Shown here in pieces: positions 25,668 through 35,008 of a DNA stretch of 64,000 nt. Within the stretch, counting starts at the first letter, position 1. Each line of letters begins with the position of its first letter. Source of the DNA: Terriglobia bacterium (GTDB lineage: Bacteria > Acidobacteriota > Terriglobia > UBA7540); contig DASTAW010000008.1 of assembly GCA_035712365.1 (NCBI GenBank), positions 124,001 through 188,000 of the forward strand, written 5' to 3'. The translations under genes and the position numbers were made by a program. Under the pieces are notes generated by a model. That model did not search any database. It was not told the origin of the DNA and saw only the letters and a program-made list of their open reading frames with translations.

Positions 25668-27032
25668 TCAGTTCACCGGAGGCAGCGATTCCTCGCTCCA
25701 CGAAGCCTCGATCTCTTCCAGGCTCCTTCCCTTGGTTTCCGGGACCAGCCAGAACGCGAACACAAAAGCAGCGCCGCAGGCGGCGGCGTAAATCCAGAAT
25801 GAGAACCTCGCCCCTACAGCGCCAACCAGGCTCAAGAAGGTCACGCTTACCAGCAGATCGAAAATCCAGATGGTGACCGACGCCACGGACATGGCCTGCC
25901 CGCGAATAGTAGTGGGATAAATTTCCGAAATCAGCAGCCAGAACACGGGACCAAGTCCAATGGCGAAGCAGGCCAGATAAGCGAGCACGTCCGAAAGGAT
26001 TGCAGCCCGCGAAACATGGGCGGCCCCGAACAGGTAGCCAAGAAAAATGAGGCTGACCAGCATCCCCCCAATTCCGAAGAGCAACAGCGGCCTGCGTCCC
26101 ACACGGTCCAGCAGGAACAGCGCCGCTATAGTCAGAAGCAGGTTGACACCACCCACCAGCACCGTGGCCAGGATGGCGCTCCTGGCGCTCTGGAACCCCG
26201 CCATCTGCAGAATGGTCGGCGTGTAGTAGATGATGGCGTTGACCCCGGTAATCTGCTGGAAGATAGCAAGTCCCACGCCGATCATCAGCGGCTTTCTAAA
26301 CCGGCCGCCGAAAAGGTCCCGGAACCGTAGCCGGCCACTTCCGGTCACCGCCTTTAGTTCTTCCAGGTGGCGGCGGGCGTCCTCGCTGCTCTCAATCCGG
26401 TCGAGAATTCTGTAGGCGTCGTCCTCCTGCCGCCTTACCACCAGCCAGCGCGGGCTTTCCGGAAGAAAGACCAGGGCAATGAGTAGGACCACGGAGGGGA
26501 CAACGGCGCTGATGAACATGGCCCGCCAATTGAATGACGCAGAAAACAGGTAATCGACGTAATACGCGACCACAATTCCGGTAACGATGGCCAATTGATT
26601 CAGCGTGACGAGTGCGCCGCGAATCTTAGGCGGAGCCAGCTCCGCGATATACAGGGGCGTCAGCATCGACGCAATACCCACGGCAATACCAACCATAAAT
26701 CGCGCCGCCAGAAACAGCGGCAGGCCGTTCGCCATTCCCGTCAGCACAGCAAACACGCCGAATAGAATGGCGGTCACAATCAGCACGGGCCTTCGTCCGT
26801 AACGATCGCCGAAGTATCCTGCACAGCCCGCTCCAATCGCAGCGCCAGCCAGCACCATACTCACCGCCAGTTCCGTCTCAAAGGGTGTCAACTGGAATTG
26901 CTGCCGGACAAACAGGATGGCGCCGGAAATCACACTGGTGTCGTACCCAAACAGCAGTCCTCCCAGCGCCGCAGCAAAGGCAATCACCAGCGCATAACCG
27001 CTTTTACCTAACGCAAACGGACCTTCGGGCAT
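25668..27032 (-). CDS. Sugar-porter-family MFS transporter
   Basis: 454 residues, twelve membrane helices. Sugar-porter signatures are all present: GYDTSVISGA in helix 1, DRYGRRPVL between helices 2 and 3, PESPRWLV before the central loop, DRVGRRPLLL between helices 8 and 9, and PETKGRSLEEIE at the C-terminus. ATG 27032 has CGGAGG six bases upstream and is preferred over the TTG at 27047. It probably imports a monosaccharide (xylose, arabinose, glucose type) with protons across the inner membrane. It diverges from the GH39-like gene, with a 13-bp palindrome between them. Confidence 0.93.
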   Translation of the reverse strand: MPEGPFALGKSGYALVIAFAAALGGLLFGYDTSVISGAILFVRQQFQLTPFETELAVSMVLAGAAIGAGCAGYFGDRYGRRPVLIVTAILFGVFAVLTGMANGLPLFLAARFMVGIAVGIASMLTPLYIAELAPPKIRGALVTLNQLAIVTGIVVAYYVDYLFSASFNWRAMFISAVVPSVVLLIALVFLPESPRWLVVRRQEDDAYRILDRIESSEDARRHLEELKAVTGSGRLRFRDLFGGRFRKPLMIGVGLAIFQQITGVNAIIYYTPTILQMAGFQSARSAILATVLVGGVNLLLTIAALFLLDRVGRRPLLLFGIGGMLVSLIFLGYLFGAAHVSRAAILSDVLAYLACFAIGLGPVFWLLISEIYPTTIRGQAMSVASVTIWIFDLLVSVTFLSLVGAVGARFSFWIYAAACGAAFVFAFWLVPETKGRSLEEIEASWSEESLPPVN

Positions 27033-27065
27033 GGGGCCTCCGAGCAAGACCTACGATGGTAATCG

Positions 27066-27078
27066 ATGTTCGGAACAT
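27066..27078. promoter_or_regulatory. 13-bp palindrome between divergent MFS and GH39-like genes
   Basis: atgttc-g-gaacat is a perfect inverted repeat with a single-base centre. It sits 34 bp upstream of the MFS start codon and 87 bp upstream of the GH39-like start. Its spacing fits a shared operator, though it does not match the LacI-type site near 21700. Confidence 0.4.
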
Positions 27079-27164
27079 TGTCACGGCTCGCGGTATGCGA
27101 TTGTTTGTTGTATATTTTTAGCGTTGGCCGTTGTGCTCATGCCTTTCAGCAAACAGCTTTTCGC

Positions 27165-28706
27165 ATGAAAAAATTCGGCTTTCGAACGATATTGATCGCA
27201 GCCTTCGCCCTTTCGGCGCTTCTTTGCGCTTATCGACAAATTCTGCCCGGCCAGCCGAACCAGGTCTCGCAAACCGAAGACATAACCATCGACACGCAGG
27301 CGCCCTCGCACCCTTTTCCTCACTATTGGGAACAGATGTTCGGGTCGGGGCGCGCAAGCCTTTCGCTGCGGCAGAGTTACCGTCGTGATTTGAGGGCCGT
27401 AAGGGCGGTTACGGAATTCCGGTACGTCCGGTTTCACGCCATTTTCGACCGCGATGTGGGCCTCTACGATGAAGACAAGCAAGGCCATGCGTTATACAAT
27501 TTCACTTATATTGACCAGATTTATGACGGCCTGTTGGCGAGTGGAATTCGCCCTTTCGTGGAACTCAGCTTTATGCCGCCAGCGCTGGCCTCAACACCTC
27601 AACAGCAGGAATTCTTTTACCATCCCTACATCGCGCCCCCGCGGGATTGGAGCCGATGGGAGGACCTGATCAGGGCCTTCGCCCGGCACCTGGTTGCGCG
27701 GTACGGCATCGATGAAGTTTCACAATGGTATTTTGAAGTCTGGAATGAACCGAACATCGGGTTCTGGGCGGGCGAACCGAAACAGGCCACTTACTTTCAT
27801 CTGTACGACGCTGCCGCCCGGGCGCTCAAGAGCGTCAGTCCGGAACTTCGCGTTGGCGGGCCTGCGACCGCGCAAGCCGCATGGGCCAGCGCCTTTATAG
27901 CTCATTGTGCCAGGGACAGGGTCCCGGTTGATTTCGTCTCAACTCACGTTTACGGCGACGACACTGCGGAAGACGTTTTCGGCACTCATCAGAAGATTTC
28001 GCGGCGCGACATGGTGGTGATGGCCGTCAAGAAGGTCCACGATGAAGTGGCCTCCTCGCCAATGCCAAATCTCCCCATCATTTTCAGCGAATACAACGCC
28101 ACTTACATGAACGTCCCGGACATCACCGATTCGGCCTTCATGGGACCCTGGCTGGCAGAAACCATCGCCCGATGCGACGGGCTGGTCCACCTGCTCTCTT
28201 ACTGGGCTTTTTCCGATGTCTTTGAGGAGCAAGGGGTGGCGAAGAAGCCTTTTTACGGCGGCTATGGTCTTATAGCCACGGGCCACATCCCCAAAGCGGC
28301 CTATAATGACTTCGCTCTGCTGCACCACCTCGGGACAGAACGACTCACGGAAAAGCCCAGTCCGGTCATCGTCACGCGCCACATGGACGGAACGCTAGTT
28401 GTCGCATTGTGGAATTACGCACCGCCCGGGAGTGAGGGAGCCGTCCGTACGTTTAAGCTTACATTCGACGGCCTCAGCGGCCCGCATCACGCCATCATCT
28501 GGACCATTGACGAGCATCACGGTTCGCCGCTGGCTACCTGGAAAGCGATGGGAGAGCCATCCTTCCCCAGCCCCAATCAGCAGGAAATCCTACGCCAGGC
28601 AGCCCAAGTCCCTCCGCCCGCAATTGAATCGATGCCTGCGGAAAATCCCGCGCTATCGGTAACACTTGGACCGCATGCGCTATCACTGGTCGAAATCACC
28701 CAATAG
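27165..28706 (+). CDS. GH39-like glycoside hydrolase (putative beta-xylosidase)
   Basis: 513 residues if started at ATG 27165, which gives a signal-peptide-like start (MKKFGFRTILIAAFALSALL); the frame is open to 27066. The TIM barrel contains Glu195 in FEVWNEPNIGFW, the clan-A acid/base, and Glu309 in IIFSEYNATYM, the expected nucleophile. A C-terminal beta domain follows. GH39 enzymes cleave beta-xylosides or alpha-L-iduronides with retention. With the MFS porter and the nearby acetyl-xylan-esterase-like protein, xylan side-chain or xylooligosaccharide breakdown is plausible. There is no clear ribosome-binding site for the chosen start. Confidence 0.78.
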   Translation: MKKFGFRTILIAAFALSALLCAYRQILPGQPNQVSQTEDITIDTQAPSHPFPHYWEQMFGSGRASLSLRQSYRRDLRAVRAVTEFRYVRFHAIFDRDVGLYDEDKQGHALYNFTYIDQIYDGLLASGIRPFVELSFMPPALASTPQQQEFFYHPYIAPPRDWSRWEDLIRAFARHLVARYGIDEVSQWYFEVWNEPNIGFWAGEPKQATYFHLYDAAARALKSVSPELRVGGPATAQAAWASAFIAHCARDRVPVDFVSTHVYGDDTAEDVFGTHQKISRRDMVVMAVKKVHDEVASSPMPNLPIIFSEYNATYMNVPDITDSAFMGPWLAETIARCDGLVHLLSYWAFSDVFEEQGVAKKPFYGGYGLIATGHIPKAAYNDFALLHHLGTERLTEKPSPVIVTRHMDGTLVVALWNYAPPGSEGAVRTFKLTFDGLSGPHHAIIWTIDEHHGSPLATWKAMGEPSFPSPNQQEILRQAAQVPPPAIESMPAENPALSVTLGPHALSLVEITQ

Positions 28707-28776
28707 CGAAAATCATGCTGGGTCTGAACAGTGGAGGGATGGCCGTTGCGGACGTGCATCTCTTAAGGCAGGGTTG

Positions 28777-29538
28777 CTAAATCGTTCCACCGCCTCCGAG
28801 CATAAGGTTGACCTCACCCATGCCGCCCTCGACCTGGATATCGAGGTTTACTGGCGACTTGCCATAGGAGCTGTTAATGTAAGCGTCGCCATTCCGCGAA
28901 AACCCGTTTGCATGGACATCGCCGAGTCCACCATGGACGGTGGCCCGAACCCCCACGTCGCTTGGCAAATGCAGGGTTACCTTGCCGACTCCGCCGTGGA
29001 TCGAGGAGGCCAGGTCATGCTGCCACGCTCCGTCCAGATCGATATCCACCTCACCCGCCCCCACGTTCAGATTGAACTGACTGAGATTCAACCCCGCAAG
29101 CTTGAAGTTGGCCTTGCCGGCGCCCATCTTGACGTTCATCTGCATTGGGACCTGCCTGTTCAATTGGACGTCCCAATCATACCGGGTTTTGCCCCGAAAA
29201 TTGTGGCCGCCAGACGGCTGCTGGATGGTCAACGTGCCCTGATCTCCAGTGGCGTCGTACCGTACTTCCGGTTTCCAAGCATCGACATTGTACGTGAACT
29301 CGGCTGTCATCAACTCGCTACTGCCATCGGCAACGCGAAGCTCGCCCGCACCCATTTTGATTTCTACATCAACAGACTTCTGTTGCCCGAGAGGGACGCT
29401 CTGGGATACCGTACGCGTCTCGCCCACAGGCGGCCCGCCGGAAATATTGCAGCCCGCCAGGCATAATAGAGGTAGCAGGACGCAAAAGGCGAGCACGGTG
29501 GACTGAGCCCGCCCTCGACAGGGTTCTGAGAACGGCAT
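28777..29538 (-). CDS. Toast-rack-type lipoprotein
   Basis: 253 residues from ATG 29538; a GTG at 29586 is the alternative, but it makes the signal overly long. Lipobox LCLAGC gives Cys30 as lipidation site. The mature protein is a repetitive beta-helix-like chain punctuated by glycine turns: KMGAGELRV, KMGAGKANF, NVGAGEVDI, HGGVGKVTL, HGGLGDVHA, EGGMGEVNL. This matches the stacked-strand toast-rack/DUF4097-like architecture. Role unknown; outer-membrane or periplasmic anchoring is inferred from the lipobox. It is convergent with the GH39-like gene, 70 bp apart. Confidence 0.75.
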   Translation of the reverse strand: MPFSEPCRGRAQSTVLAFCVLLPLLCLAGCNISGGPPVGETRTVSQSVPLGQQKSVDVEIKMGAGELRVADGSSELMTAEFTYNVDAWKPEVRYDATGDQGTLTIQQPSGGHNFRGKTRYDWDVQLNRQVPMQMNVKMGAGKANFKLAGLNLSQFNLNVGAGEVDIDLDGAWQHDLASSIHGGVGKVTLHLPSDVGVRATVHGGLGDVHANGFSRNGDAYINSSYGKSPVNLDIQVEGGMGEVNLMLGGGGTI

Positions 29539-29687
29539 TCGTCCTGTCCTATTGCACTTGTTCAATACCTTGGGATCTTGATGCACGGTTCTCTTCCTGT
29601 GAGGCTGCTTAAAAAGATTTAGGATTTCGGGTATCTGGCGCGACTAAGGACCCATAATGCGCGTGCAAAAGATGTCGTGTGGCGGTT

Positions 29688-30995
29688 CTAAACCCACTCC
29701 CCCCGGCGCATTACCGGTTCGGCCCTGCCGTCGGCGGTGAGACCGTCCACATCAATCCTGTTCGATCCGATCATCCAGTCCACGTGGATAATACTGTCAT
29801 TCGCGCCGCGTGCTGCCAGTCCTTCCGGGCTCAATTCATTGCCGTTCTTCACGCAATTGCTGTAGGCCTGTCCCAGCGCAATGTGACAGGCGGCATTTTC
29901 ATCGAAAAGCGTATTCTTAAACAGCAATCCGCTCGAAGCAATCGGCGAGGAGTGCGGCACCAGGGAGACTTCGCCCAGACGCCCCGCACCGTCATCGGTG
30001 TCAATCATGCGCTGTAACACCTGTTCCCCGCGCTCAGCATGAGCTTCGACAATTCGGCCAGCCTCGAAACGCACGGCGATACCTTCAATCATCGTGCCCT
30101 GGTGTGAGAGCGGTTTGGTGCTGGCCACGTGCCCTTCCACGCGGTCTTTATGCGGCGTGGTAAAAACCTCTTCTGTGGGCATGTTGGGAACACAGTAGCG
30201 GCCGTTACCGGCCATAGTGCCTCCACCCAACCACAGATGGTCGTCGGCAAGACCTACCTTCAAATCCGTACCCGGCCCCTTGAAATGCAAGGCCGCGTAG
30301 CGTCTCTGGTTCATGCGGTCGGCCCAGGCGTGCAGCTTCGCGTCATGCGCTTTCCAAGCAGCAACAGGGTCGGGTTGGTCAGCGCGTGAAGCGGCAAAGA
30401 TTGCCTCCCACAGCCGGCTTACGGCTTGGTCCTGCGGGAGGCCGGGAAATACAGCCGCCGCCCACGCCGGAGTAGCACAGGAAACGATCGTCCAATTGAT
30501 GTCGTGCCTCGTGATCAATTCCATCGCCGGCCGGTACGCCTTGGAGGTCGCGCGATTGGCGCGGCTCACCTTTTCCGGATCTTCTCCGGACAGCAAGGCG
30601 GGGTTGCCTCCGGCAATGGCCAGCCTCGCCGCACCGCTGCGGTAAGCCTGGGCCATCCCTTCATAGAGCCAGGAAGCTGCCACGTCAAAACTGGCGTCCG
30701 GCGCATGTCGATAGCGCAACAGCGTGGATTCTTCGTCTCCAAGAAGCGTAGTTACCAGTGTTGCCCCGGCTTTATAGGCGTGTTCCGTAATGAGCCGAAC
30801 CAGAGGCACGGCATCGAGCATGGCCGTCATCACAAGTTGCTGCCCGGCGCCGAGCCCCAGTCCAACATGGACCGCAACTTCTGCCAGACGGTTGAGTTTC
30901 TTTTTAAATTCAGGTACGTGGGCAAACTGCCCTTCAGCTAATGCAGTTGTCGATATCATGGCCTCCATTATGGCCTGTGGCTCGGCCATTGGCAA
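29688..30995 (-). CDS. M29-family (AmpS/PepS/aminopeptidase T) metallo-aminopeptidase
   Basis: 435 residues. The C-terminal half holds the family metal-site motifs: NMPTEEVFTTPHKDRVEGHV (two Glu), a VSLVPHSSPI segment (His) and NDSIIHVDWMIGS (His, Asp), preceded by KGPGTDLKVGL. These enzymes use two divalent metals to release N-terminal residues. No signal peptide is seen, so cytoplasmic peptide turnover is expected. Start codons at 30995, 30989, 30968 and 30959 are all in frame, and none has a well-placed ribosome-binding site. Confidence 0.85.
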   Translation of the reverse strand: MPMAEPQAIMEAMISTTALAEGQFAHVPEFKKKLNRLAEVAVHVGLGLGAGQQLVMTAMLDAVPLVRLITEHAYKAGATLVTTLLGDEESTLLRYRHAPDASFDVAASWLYEGMAQAYRSGAARLAIAGGNPALLSGEDPEKVSRANRATSKAYRPAMELITRHDINWTIVSCATPAWAAAVFPGLPQDQAVSRLWEAIFAASRADQPDPVAAWKAHDAKLHAWADRMNQRRYAALHFKGPGTDLKVGLADDHLWLGGGTMAGNGRYCVPNMPTEEVFTTPHKDRVEGHVASTKPLSHQGTMIEGIAVRFEAGRIVEAHAERGEQVLQRMIDTDDGAGRLGEVSLVPHSSPIASSGLLFKNTLFDENAACHIALGQAYSNCVKNGNELSPEGLAARGANDSIIHVDWMIGSNRIDVDGLTADGRAEPVMRRGEWV

Positions 30996-31236
30996 CCCAA
31001 GTGTACAGCGGCCCGCGCGGGTGGAAGGGTTTTAACCTATGGCTCAATGCAACGAGTGCGCAAAGGTTTTCACTTTCCAGCTAAATTCGGCTGCAGTAAT
31101 ACTGACCGCCTATCAACCGCTACGAAAGTTCTATTGTCCTCATTCGAGGATTGATGCTAATTCCTATACAGGGTTCGGTTACGCCCGGCCTGTACCGGCA
31201 GGGACACACGTACGGGGTTCCAGGGGAGGGAGGCTT

Positions 31237-31500
31237 ATGTTTGACACGATGTCAGTAGAAGATTTTGACCAACGAGTCAAATCGATACTGGTCCAGGAAT
31301 TCGTAGGAGTTTTGGAACTAGGGCTTTTGTCGGAACAGGCACTGCTGCCCGTCGTCTCTGGCATGCGGGATTCGCTTTGCGAGGCTTTCTGCTCGATGTC
31401 GACGGCGGAGGCGGAATTCCACCTGCAGGCCTTACGTGATCAATGCAGAGAAGCGGCAAACAGCATCGTCGCCCTGGCCGATTCAGGATATTGGAACTAG
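31237..31500 (+). CDS. Small protein of unknown function
   Basis: 87 residues. ATG 31237 is chosen over the upstream in-frame start because GGGAGGGAGG (31224-31233) lies at good spacing. The protein is acidic and predicted all-helical (FDQRVKSILVQEFVGVLELG ... FHLQALRDQCREAANSIVAL) with two cysteines near the middle. I do not recognise a family. It is monocistronic, upstream of a 720-bp gene-free stretch. Confidence 0.5.
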   Translation: MFDTMSVEDFDQRVKSILVQEFVGVLELGLLSEQALLPVVSGMRDSLCEAFCSMSTAEAEFHLQALRDQCREAANSIVALADSGYWN

Positions 31501-32223
31501 CGTATCTGACTCCCGGCTGCAACCAAAGGCCTGCCGGTTCATCCCTTTTTGCCTTCCAAAAACAAAAATTGGGGTGTCGGGTTCTCGCACCTGTGATGAT
31601 AGCCTGTGGCGACAAACCTGCCGTTCAAGTCCATCGTTGCCTCAGGTGCTCTGCTCTTTCCGGCCCGATCGGACATAGAGGGCTATGGCACACAATCGCC
31701 AAGAGATCGATCGCGGCTGTTGATGTTCAATGGAGGGTCCCTGACCGTAGGGGTTAATTTCGGCTAGTGTGTGTCAAGTTTGAACACTTAGCTCGACTGG
31801 CTTTGGCATATGAAGTGCTTTTGTCAAGGTAGGTCAGACACGCTTCAACTCCTCCAGATTCGGAGTCCAGGAGGTTACACCGACAGACTTCCTGGACTCC
31901 GACTCCTCCAGAAAAGTTCAATCCTACTGATTTCAACCATTTGGCACAGATAATCTTGTGCCCTGCGAAAATCTCGCAGAAAAGTGCGTGTCCACATTGC
32001 ACTCCGCAGACAGTGCTCTTTATTTCACGGTTCTGGTAGTTTTTACTCCTTCGACAAAGTTTCCAGCACCATAGTTTTCTGTCCCCGGCGCCATCCTATG
32101 CCCGGAGGGAAGAAGCAAGTGGCGGGTCGAATCGCCGACCCTCATGGCAAGAACTCAAAACATTCCCAGGTTCCGATGCTGGCGTGCGGCAGATGACAGG
32201 ACCTTTTGTGATTCAGGTGGAAT
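31501..32223. other. Gene-free stretch
   Basis: No ORF here has protein-like features or a ribosome-binding site. It contains a compact repeat structure at 31848-31912 (listed separately) and, at 31768-31790, a tgtgtcaagtttgaacactta sequence resembling the outer end of some insertion sequences, without any transposase nearby. Possibly a decayed mobile element. Confidence 0.4.
31848..31912. repeat. Inverted repeat bracketed by direct repeats
   Basis: 11-bp direct repeats actcctccaga (31848-31858 and 31902-31912) enclose an 11-bp perfect inverted repeat, ggagtccagga (31862-31872) and tcctggactcc (31890-31900), with a 17-nt loop. No T-tract follows. Confidence 0.55.
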
Positions 32224-34884
32224 TTAGCGACCTTCAAGCTTCTTTGCCGCCAGCCTCTTCCACTCGTGACGGTAGCCGCCATCGGGATCGAACGCTACCA
32301 CCGTGTAAGTTCCAGGCCCGCGCACCAGTGGCGTGAAGGATTCACCGTTCATCCGCACCGTGTAAACAATTTCCCCATCCGCTTCTTTCCGGACCTGGAC
32401 AACCTGGTCCCGCTGGCCAGGAGTTGTAATCTTCTCCAATGCCCACTGGGCGCCATGCAATCCGTTGTCAAGCTGTTTGACAGTTATAGGCCAGCCCGGA
32501 TAGGGTTTTGCTCCCGGAGAAGAGGGATCCACCCAGCGCGGCCACAGTGTCACCTCGACCTCGCGCGTCTGGCGGTTGCACTTCAGAATCGAATAACCTG
32601 TTGCCCGATGCCTCAGGCCCTCCAATCCTCCACCAGAGTATTGGTGGGGATTGGCCACAGCCAGCACGGTGATGTGATTGCCAAAACGGTCTTCATAGTC
32701 ACCTGTATTCCGCGTTCCGGGCAGGACGTTCTTTCCGGGCTGGGCCGGAAACCAGCGACGCGGCCAAAGGTTTGAAATAGCCGGTGTGCAAACGTCATAG
32801 ACTCCGTCGCGAAAACCATCGATGCCGTAATGCGATGTTGTTCCAAGGTGCTGATCGCCAGATACGTGAATGGCAAAACCTTTGCGCCACTTGCGAATCG
32901 CGTCGTCGCGGCCATGCTGCGGCCACCCGCCGGAGTCGTGATCGGCCATCATCCAGTCGTTCGGAGGGTATTCACCTACGGGCAGGATCGGGAGCTTGGG
33001 ATCGAGATTGTCGTTCGGATCACCCGTCGGAGTAGTCTGCAAACACGCGAATCGTGTCTGGGAGACTGCTATTTTCATCCACGTTCCACCACTCCAGTCC
33101 GCCGACCAGGACTCCAGAAAATCGAGCTGCCGTTGCCCCAGCAGTTCCGCCGTGGGCACATTGCCCTTTCGGGGATCCCATAGCGGGTCCTTCGGAAAGC
33201 CGTTCATGATCTGCGCCTGAGGCAACTCCACGGTCGGGGAGGATTTCCATTTGCGGTCTTCGAGAATGGCATAACTGATTCCTCCCCACACAAGGTGGGT
33301 GTAGTAGACCGAGATGTTTTGCTCCACCGGCGTCGCATCAAAGGGATCGGGCAGATGCGAGGTCTGAACCCGCTGGGCCATATTTACCCAGCGTGCTGGC
33401 ATCTTGTAGCCGCCTGAGTCCTGACTCGCATCGCCCTGCATAGGCAGACTCGCATCGGTCGGCCTGCCGCCGCATCCCCAGAGGTTCCCGTGGAACATGT
33501 CGTGGTCGTCGGTCATGCAGACCGAAGGAATGCGGCGCGTCAGGTCGCGTGTGGCCCAGCCGAACAGATACCACTTTCGCAGGTAGTCCTGCATTGATGG
33601 AACCAGCAGTTCCGGATCGCGCGTCTCCATCACTCCGAAGCCGCCGACCCTTTCGTAAACCTGATCGCCCGTCCAGAGCAGGATGTCCGGCTTGTGCCAG
33701 CCCAAGTACTCGACAAACTCCGAATGCGGAAAGCCCATGTCCCACACGCAGGTCAGCAGACCTACGGTGATCTCATTCTGTCCCTGGGGATTCCTGCGGA
33801 TCGTTCCCTCGTATGTGTGTTGCTGAAGTTTTCCGCTGGCATCTGGCATGGCGTAAAGCAGCCGATAGGCATGGTCTTTCGAGTCGTCCCACGAGGCCAC
33901 GCGGAACACCGCATTCCAGGCGTCGGGGTCTAGCTCCGCCGTCGCGATCGTCTTCCACCGGCTCCCGCCGTTGCGAATTTCGAGCCGCATTTCCGTGGGC
34001 GCGTTGCCCATCGGCGGACACTGCGCGGAAAGCTTCAGCACGCCCCGACTTACCGTGTAGAGCGCGAAAAGGACAGGTCCAAAGGTGCGGTCTTCGTGCG
34101 CATCAACCTTGGTACCACCGAGCGTCCAGTCGGTAAACCAAAAGCGCACGCTCCCGCCCCGCCCCTGTCCTGGAGGATAGAAAGCGTAACCCGTCAGCTT
34201 GCCCAGGGGCTTCGGCGTCGGCTCGACTTTTCCGTAACTCGATACCAGCGCCACGCCCCCTTCCAACCACTCGCCCGGAACCTGCCGCGCGATTTGAGCC
34301 AGTTTCTTCCCTTTCGCGTCTTCCGCGCCGAGCGTTACGGTGTAACGACTGCCCGACGGGCGTGCTTCGAAACTCAGACGTAACTCCTGGTCCAGGGGTA
34401 CTCGCTGGGCTGACTGCTCAACTTCGCCAATGAAGAGTTGTCCTTCCGCCGTCACACCCGCATTCATTCCGCGGCCGTGGATGGCGCGTGCGCGGTAGTC
34501 GTCCACGAAGCTCTTGATGCCCACTCGGAATCCGGCGAAACCCTCTTCCTGCCTTTCTGAGCTCTCCAACCGGCCAAGCCTCACGCCCATGGCCAGGCTC
34601 CCCTCCCGGCTGGAAACCTCATGCGTCAGAAGGAACACATTGCGGTCACCGCCTGCCCCGACGCATTCCAGGCGGCCGTCTCGGATGCGCCAATCCTGGA
34701 GCGGGTTGGTCCAGTATTCGGGCCCAGCCCAAGGACGCTCCGCCTGCTGCGGCCAGGAGCTGTGGAAACTGTTCTCGGCCGCTCCAGCGGCCCGCGACGG
34801 CCCCAGCAGTGAAGCGGCTGTCGCCCCCAGCGCGGCCCCGCTCGACTTCTTCAGGAACGATCTTCGGTTAATTCGCCGAGCCAT
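32224..34884 (-). CDS. Tat-exported PhoD-like phosphatase/phosphodiesterase
   Basis: 886 residues, far longer than classical PhoD. A twin-arginine signal (RRSFLKKSSGAALG) is followed by a ~200-residue beta-sandwich-like region (laminin-G/concanavalin type), then a fibronectin-like strand region, then the metallophosphatase core: ILLWTGDQVYERVG (Asp, Tyr), CMTDDHDMFHGNLWG (the DDHD ligands) and IHVSGDQHLG (Gly-Asp-x-His). PhoD enzymes are Ca/Fe phosphodiesterases of the periplasm or surface. The extra N-terminal domain may bind a polymer. ATG 34884 follows a GGAGGG-type site. The substrate could be teichoic-acid-like or nucleotide diesters. Confidence 0.8.
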   Translation of the reverse strand: MARRINRRSFLKKSSGAALGATAASLLGPSRAAGAAENSFHSSWPQQAERPWAGPEYWTNPLQDWRIRDGRLECVGAGGDRNVFLLTHEVSSREGSLAMGVRLGRLESSERQEEGFAGFRVGIKSFVDDYRARAIHGRGMNAGVTAEGQLFIGEVEQSAQRVPLDQELRLSFEARPSGSRYTVTLGAEDAKGKKLAQIARQVPGEWLEGGVALVSSYGKVEPTPKPLGKLTGYAFYPPGQGRGGSVRFWFTDWTLGGTKVDAHEDRTFGPVLFALYTVSRGVLKLSAQCPPMGNAPTEMRLEIRNGGSRWKTIATAELDPDAWNAVFRVASWDDSKDHAYRLLYAMPDASGKLQQHTYEGTIRRNPQGQNEITVGLLTCVWDMGFPHSEFVEYLGWHKPDILLWTGDQVYERVGGFGVMETRDPELLVPSMQDYLRKWYLFGWATRDLTRRIPSVCMTDDHDMFHGNLWGCGGRPTDASLPMQGDASQDSGGYKMPARWVNMAQRVQTSHLPDPFDATPVEQNISVYYTHLVWGGISYAILEDRKWKSSPTVELPQAQIMNGFPKDPLWDPRKGNVPTAELLGQRQLDFLESWSADWSGGTWMKIAVSQTRFACLQTTPTGDPNDNLDPKLPILPVGEYPPNDWMMADHDSGGWPQHGRDDAIRKWRKGFAIHVSGDQHLGTTSHYGIDGFRDGVYDVCTPAISNLWPRRWFPAQPGKNVLPGTRNTGDYEDRFGNHITVLAVANPHQYSGGGLEGLRHRATGYSILKCNRQTREVEVTLWPRWVDPSSPGAKPYPGWPITVKQLDNGLHGAQWALEKITTPGQRDQVVQVRKEADGEIVYTVRMNGESFTPLVRGPGTYTVVAFDPDGGYRHEWKRLAAKKLEGR

Positions 34885-35008
34885 TTATCATCCCTCCGCG
34901 TGAAAAGCGCTGCAGTCAAATTGCGCGCGCTGAGACTCACCGACCCAAACTGCATGTGTCTCAATGAAAAATTCCATGTTCAAGCGTCACCGGCTTCCGA
35001 GCCCAGAA

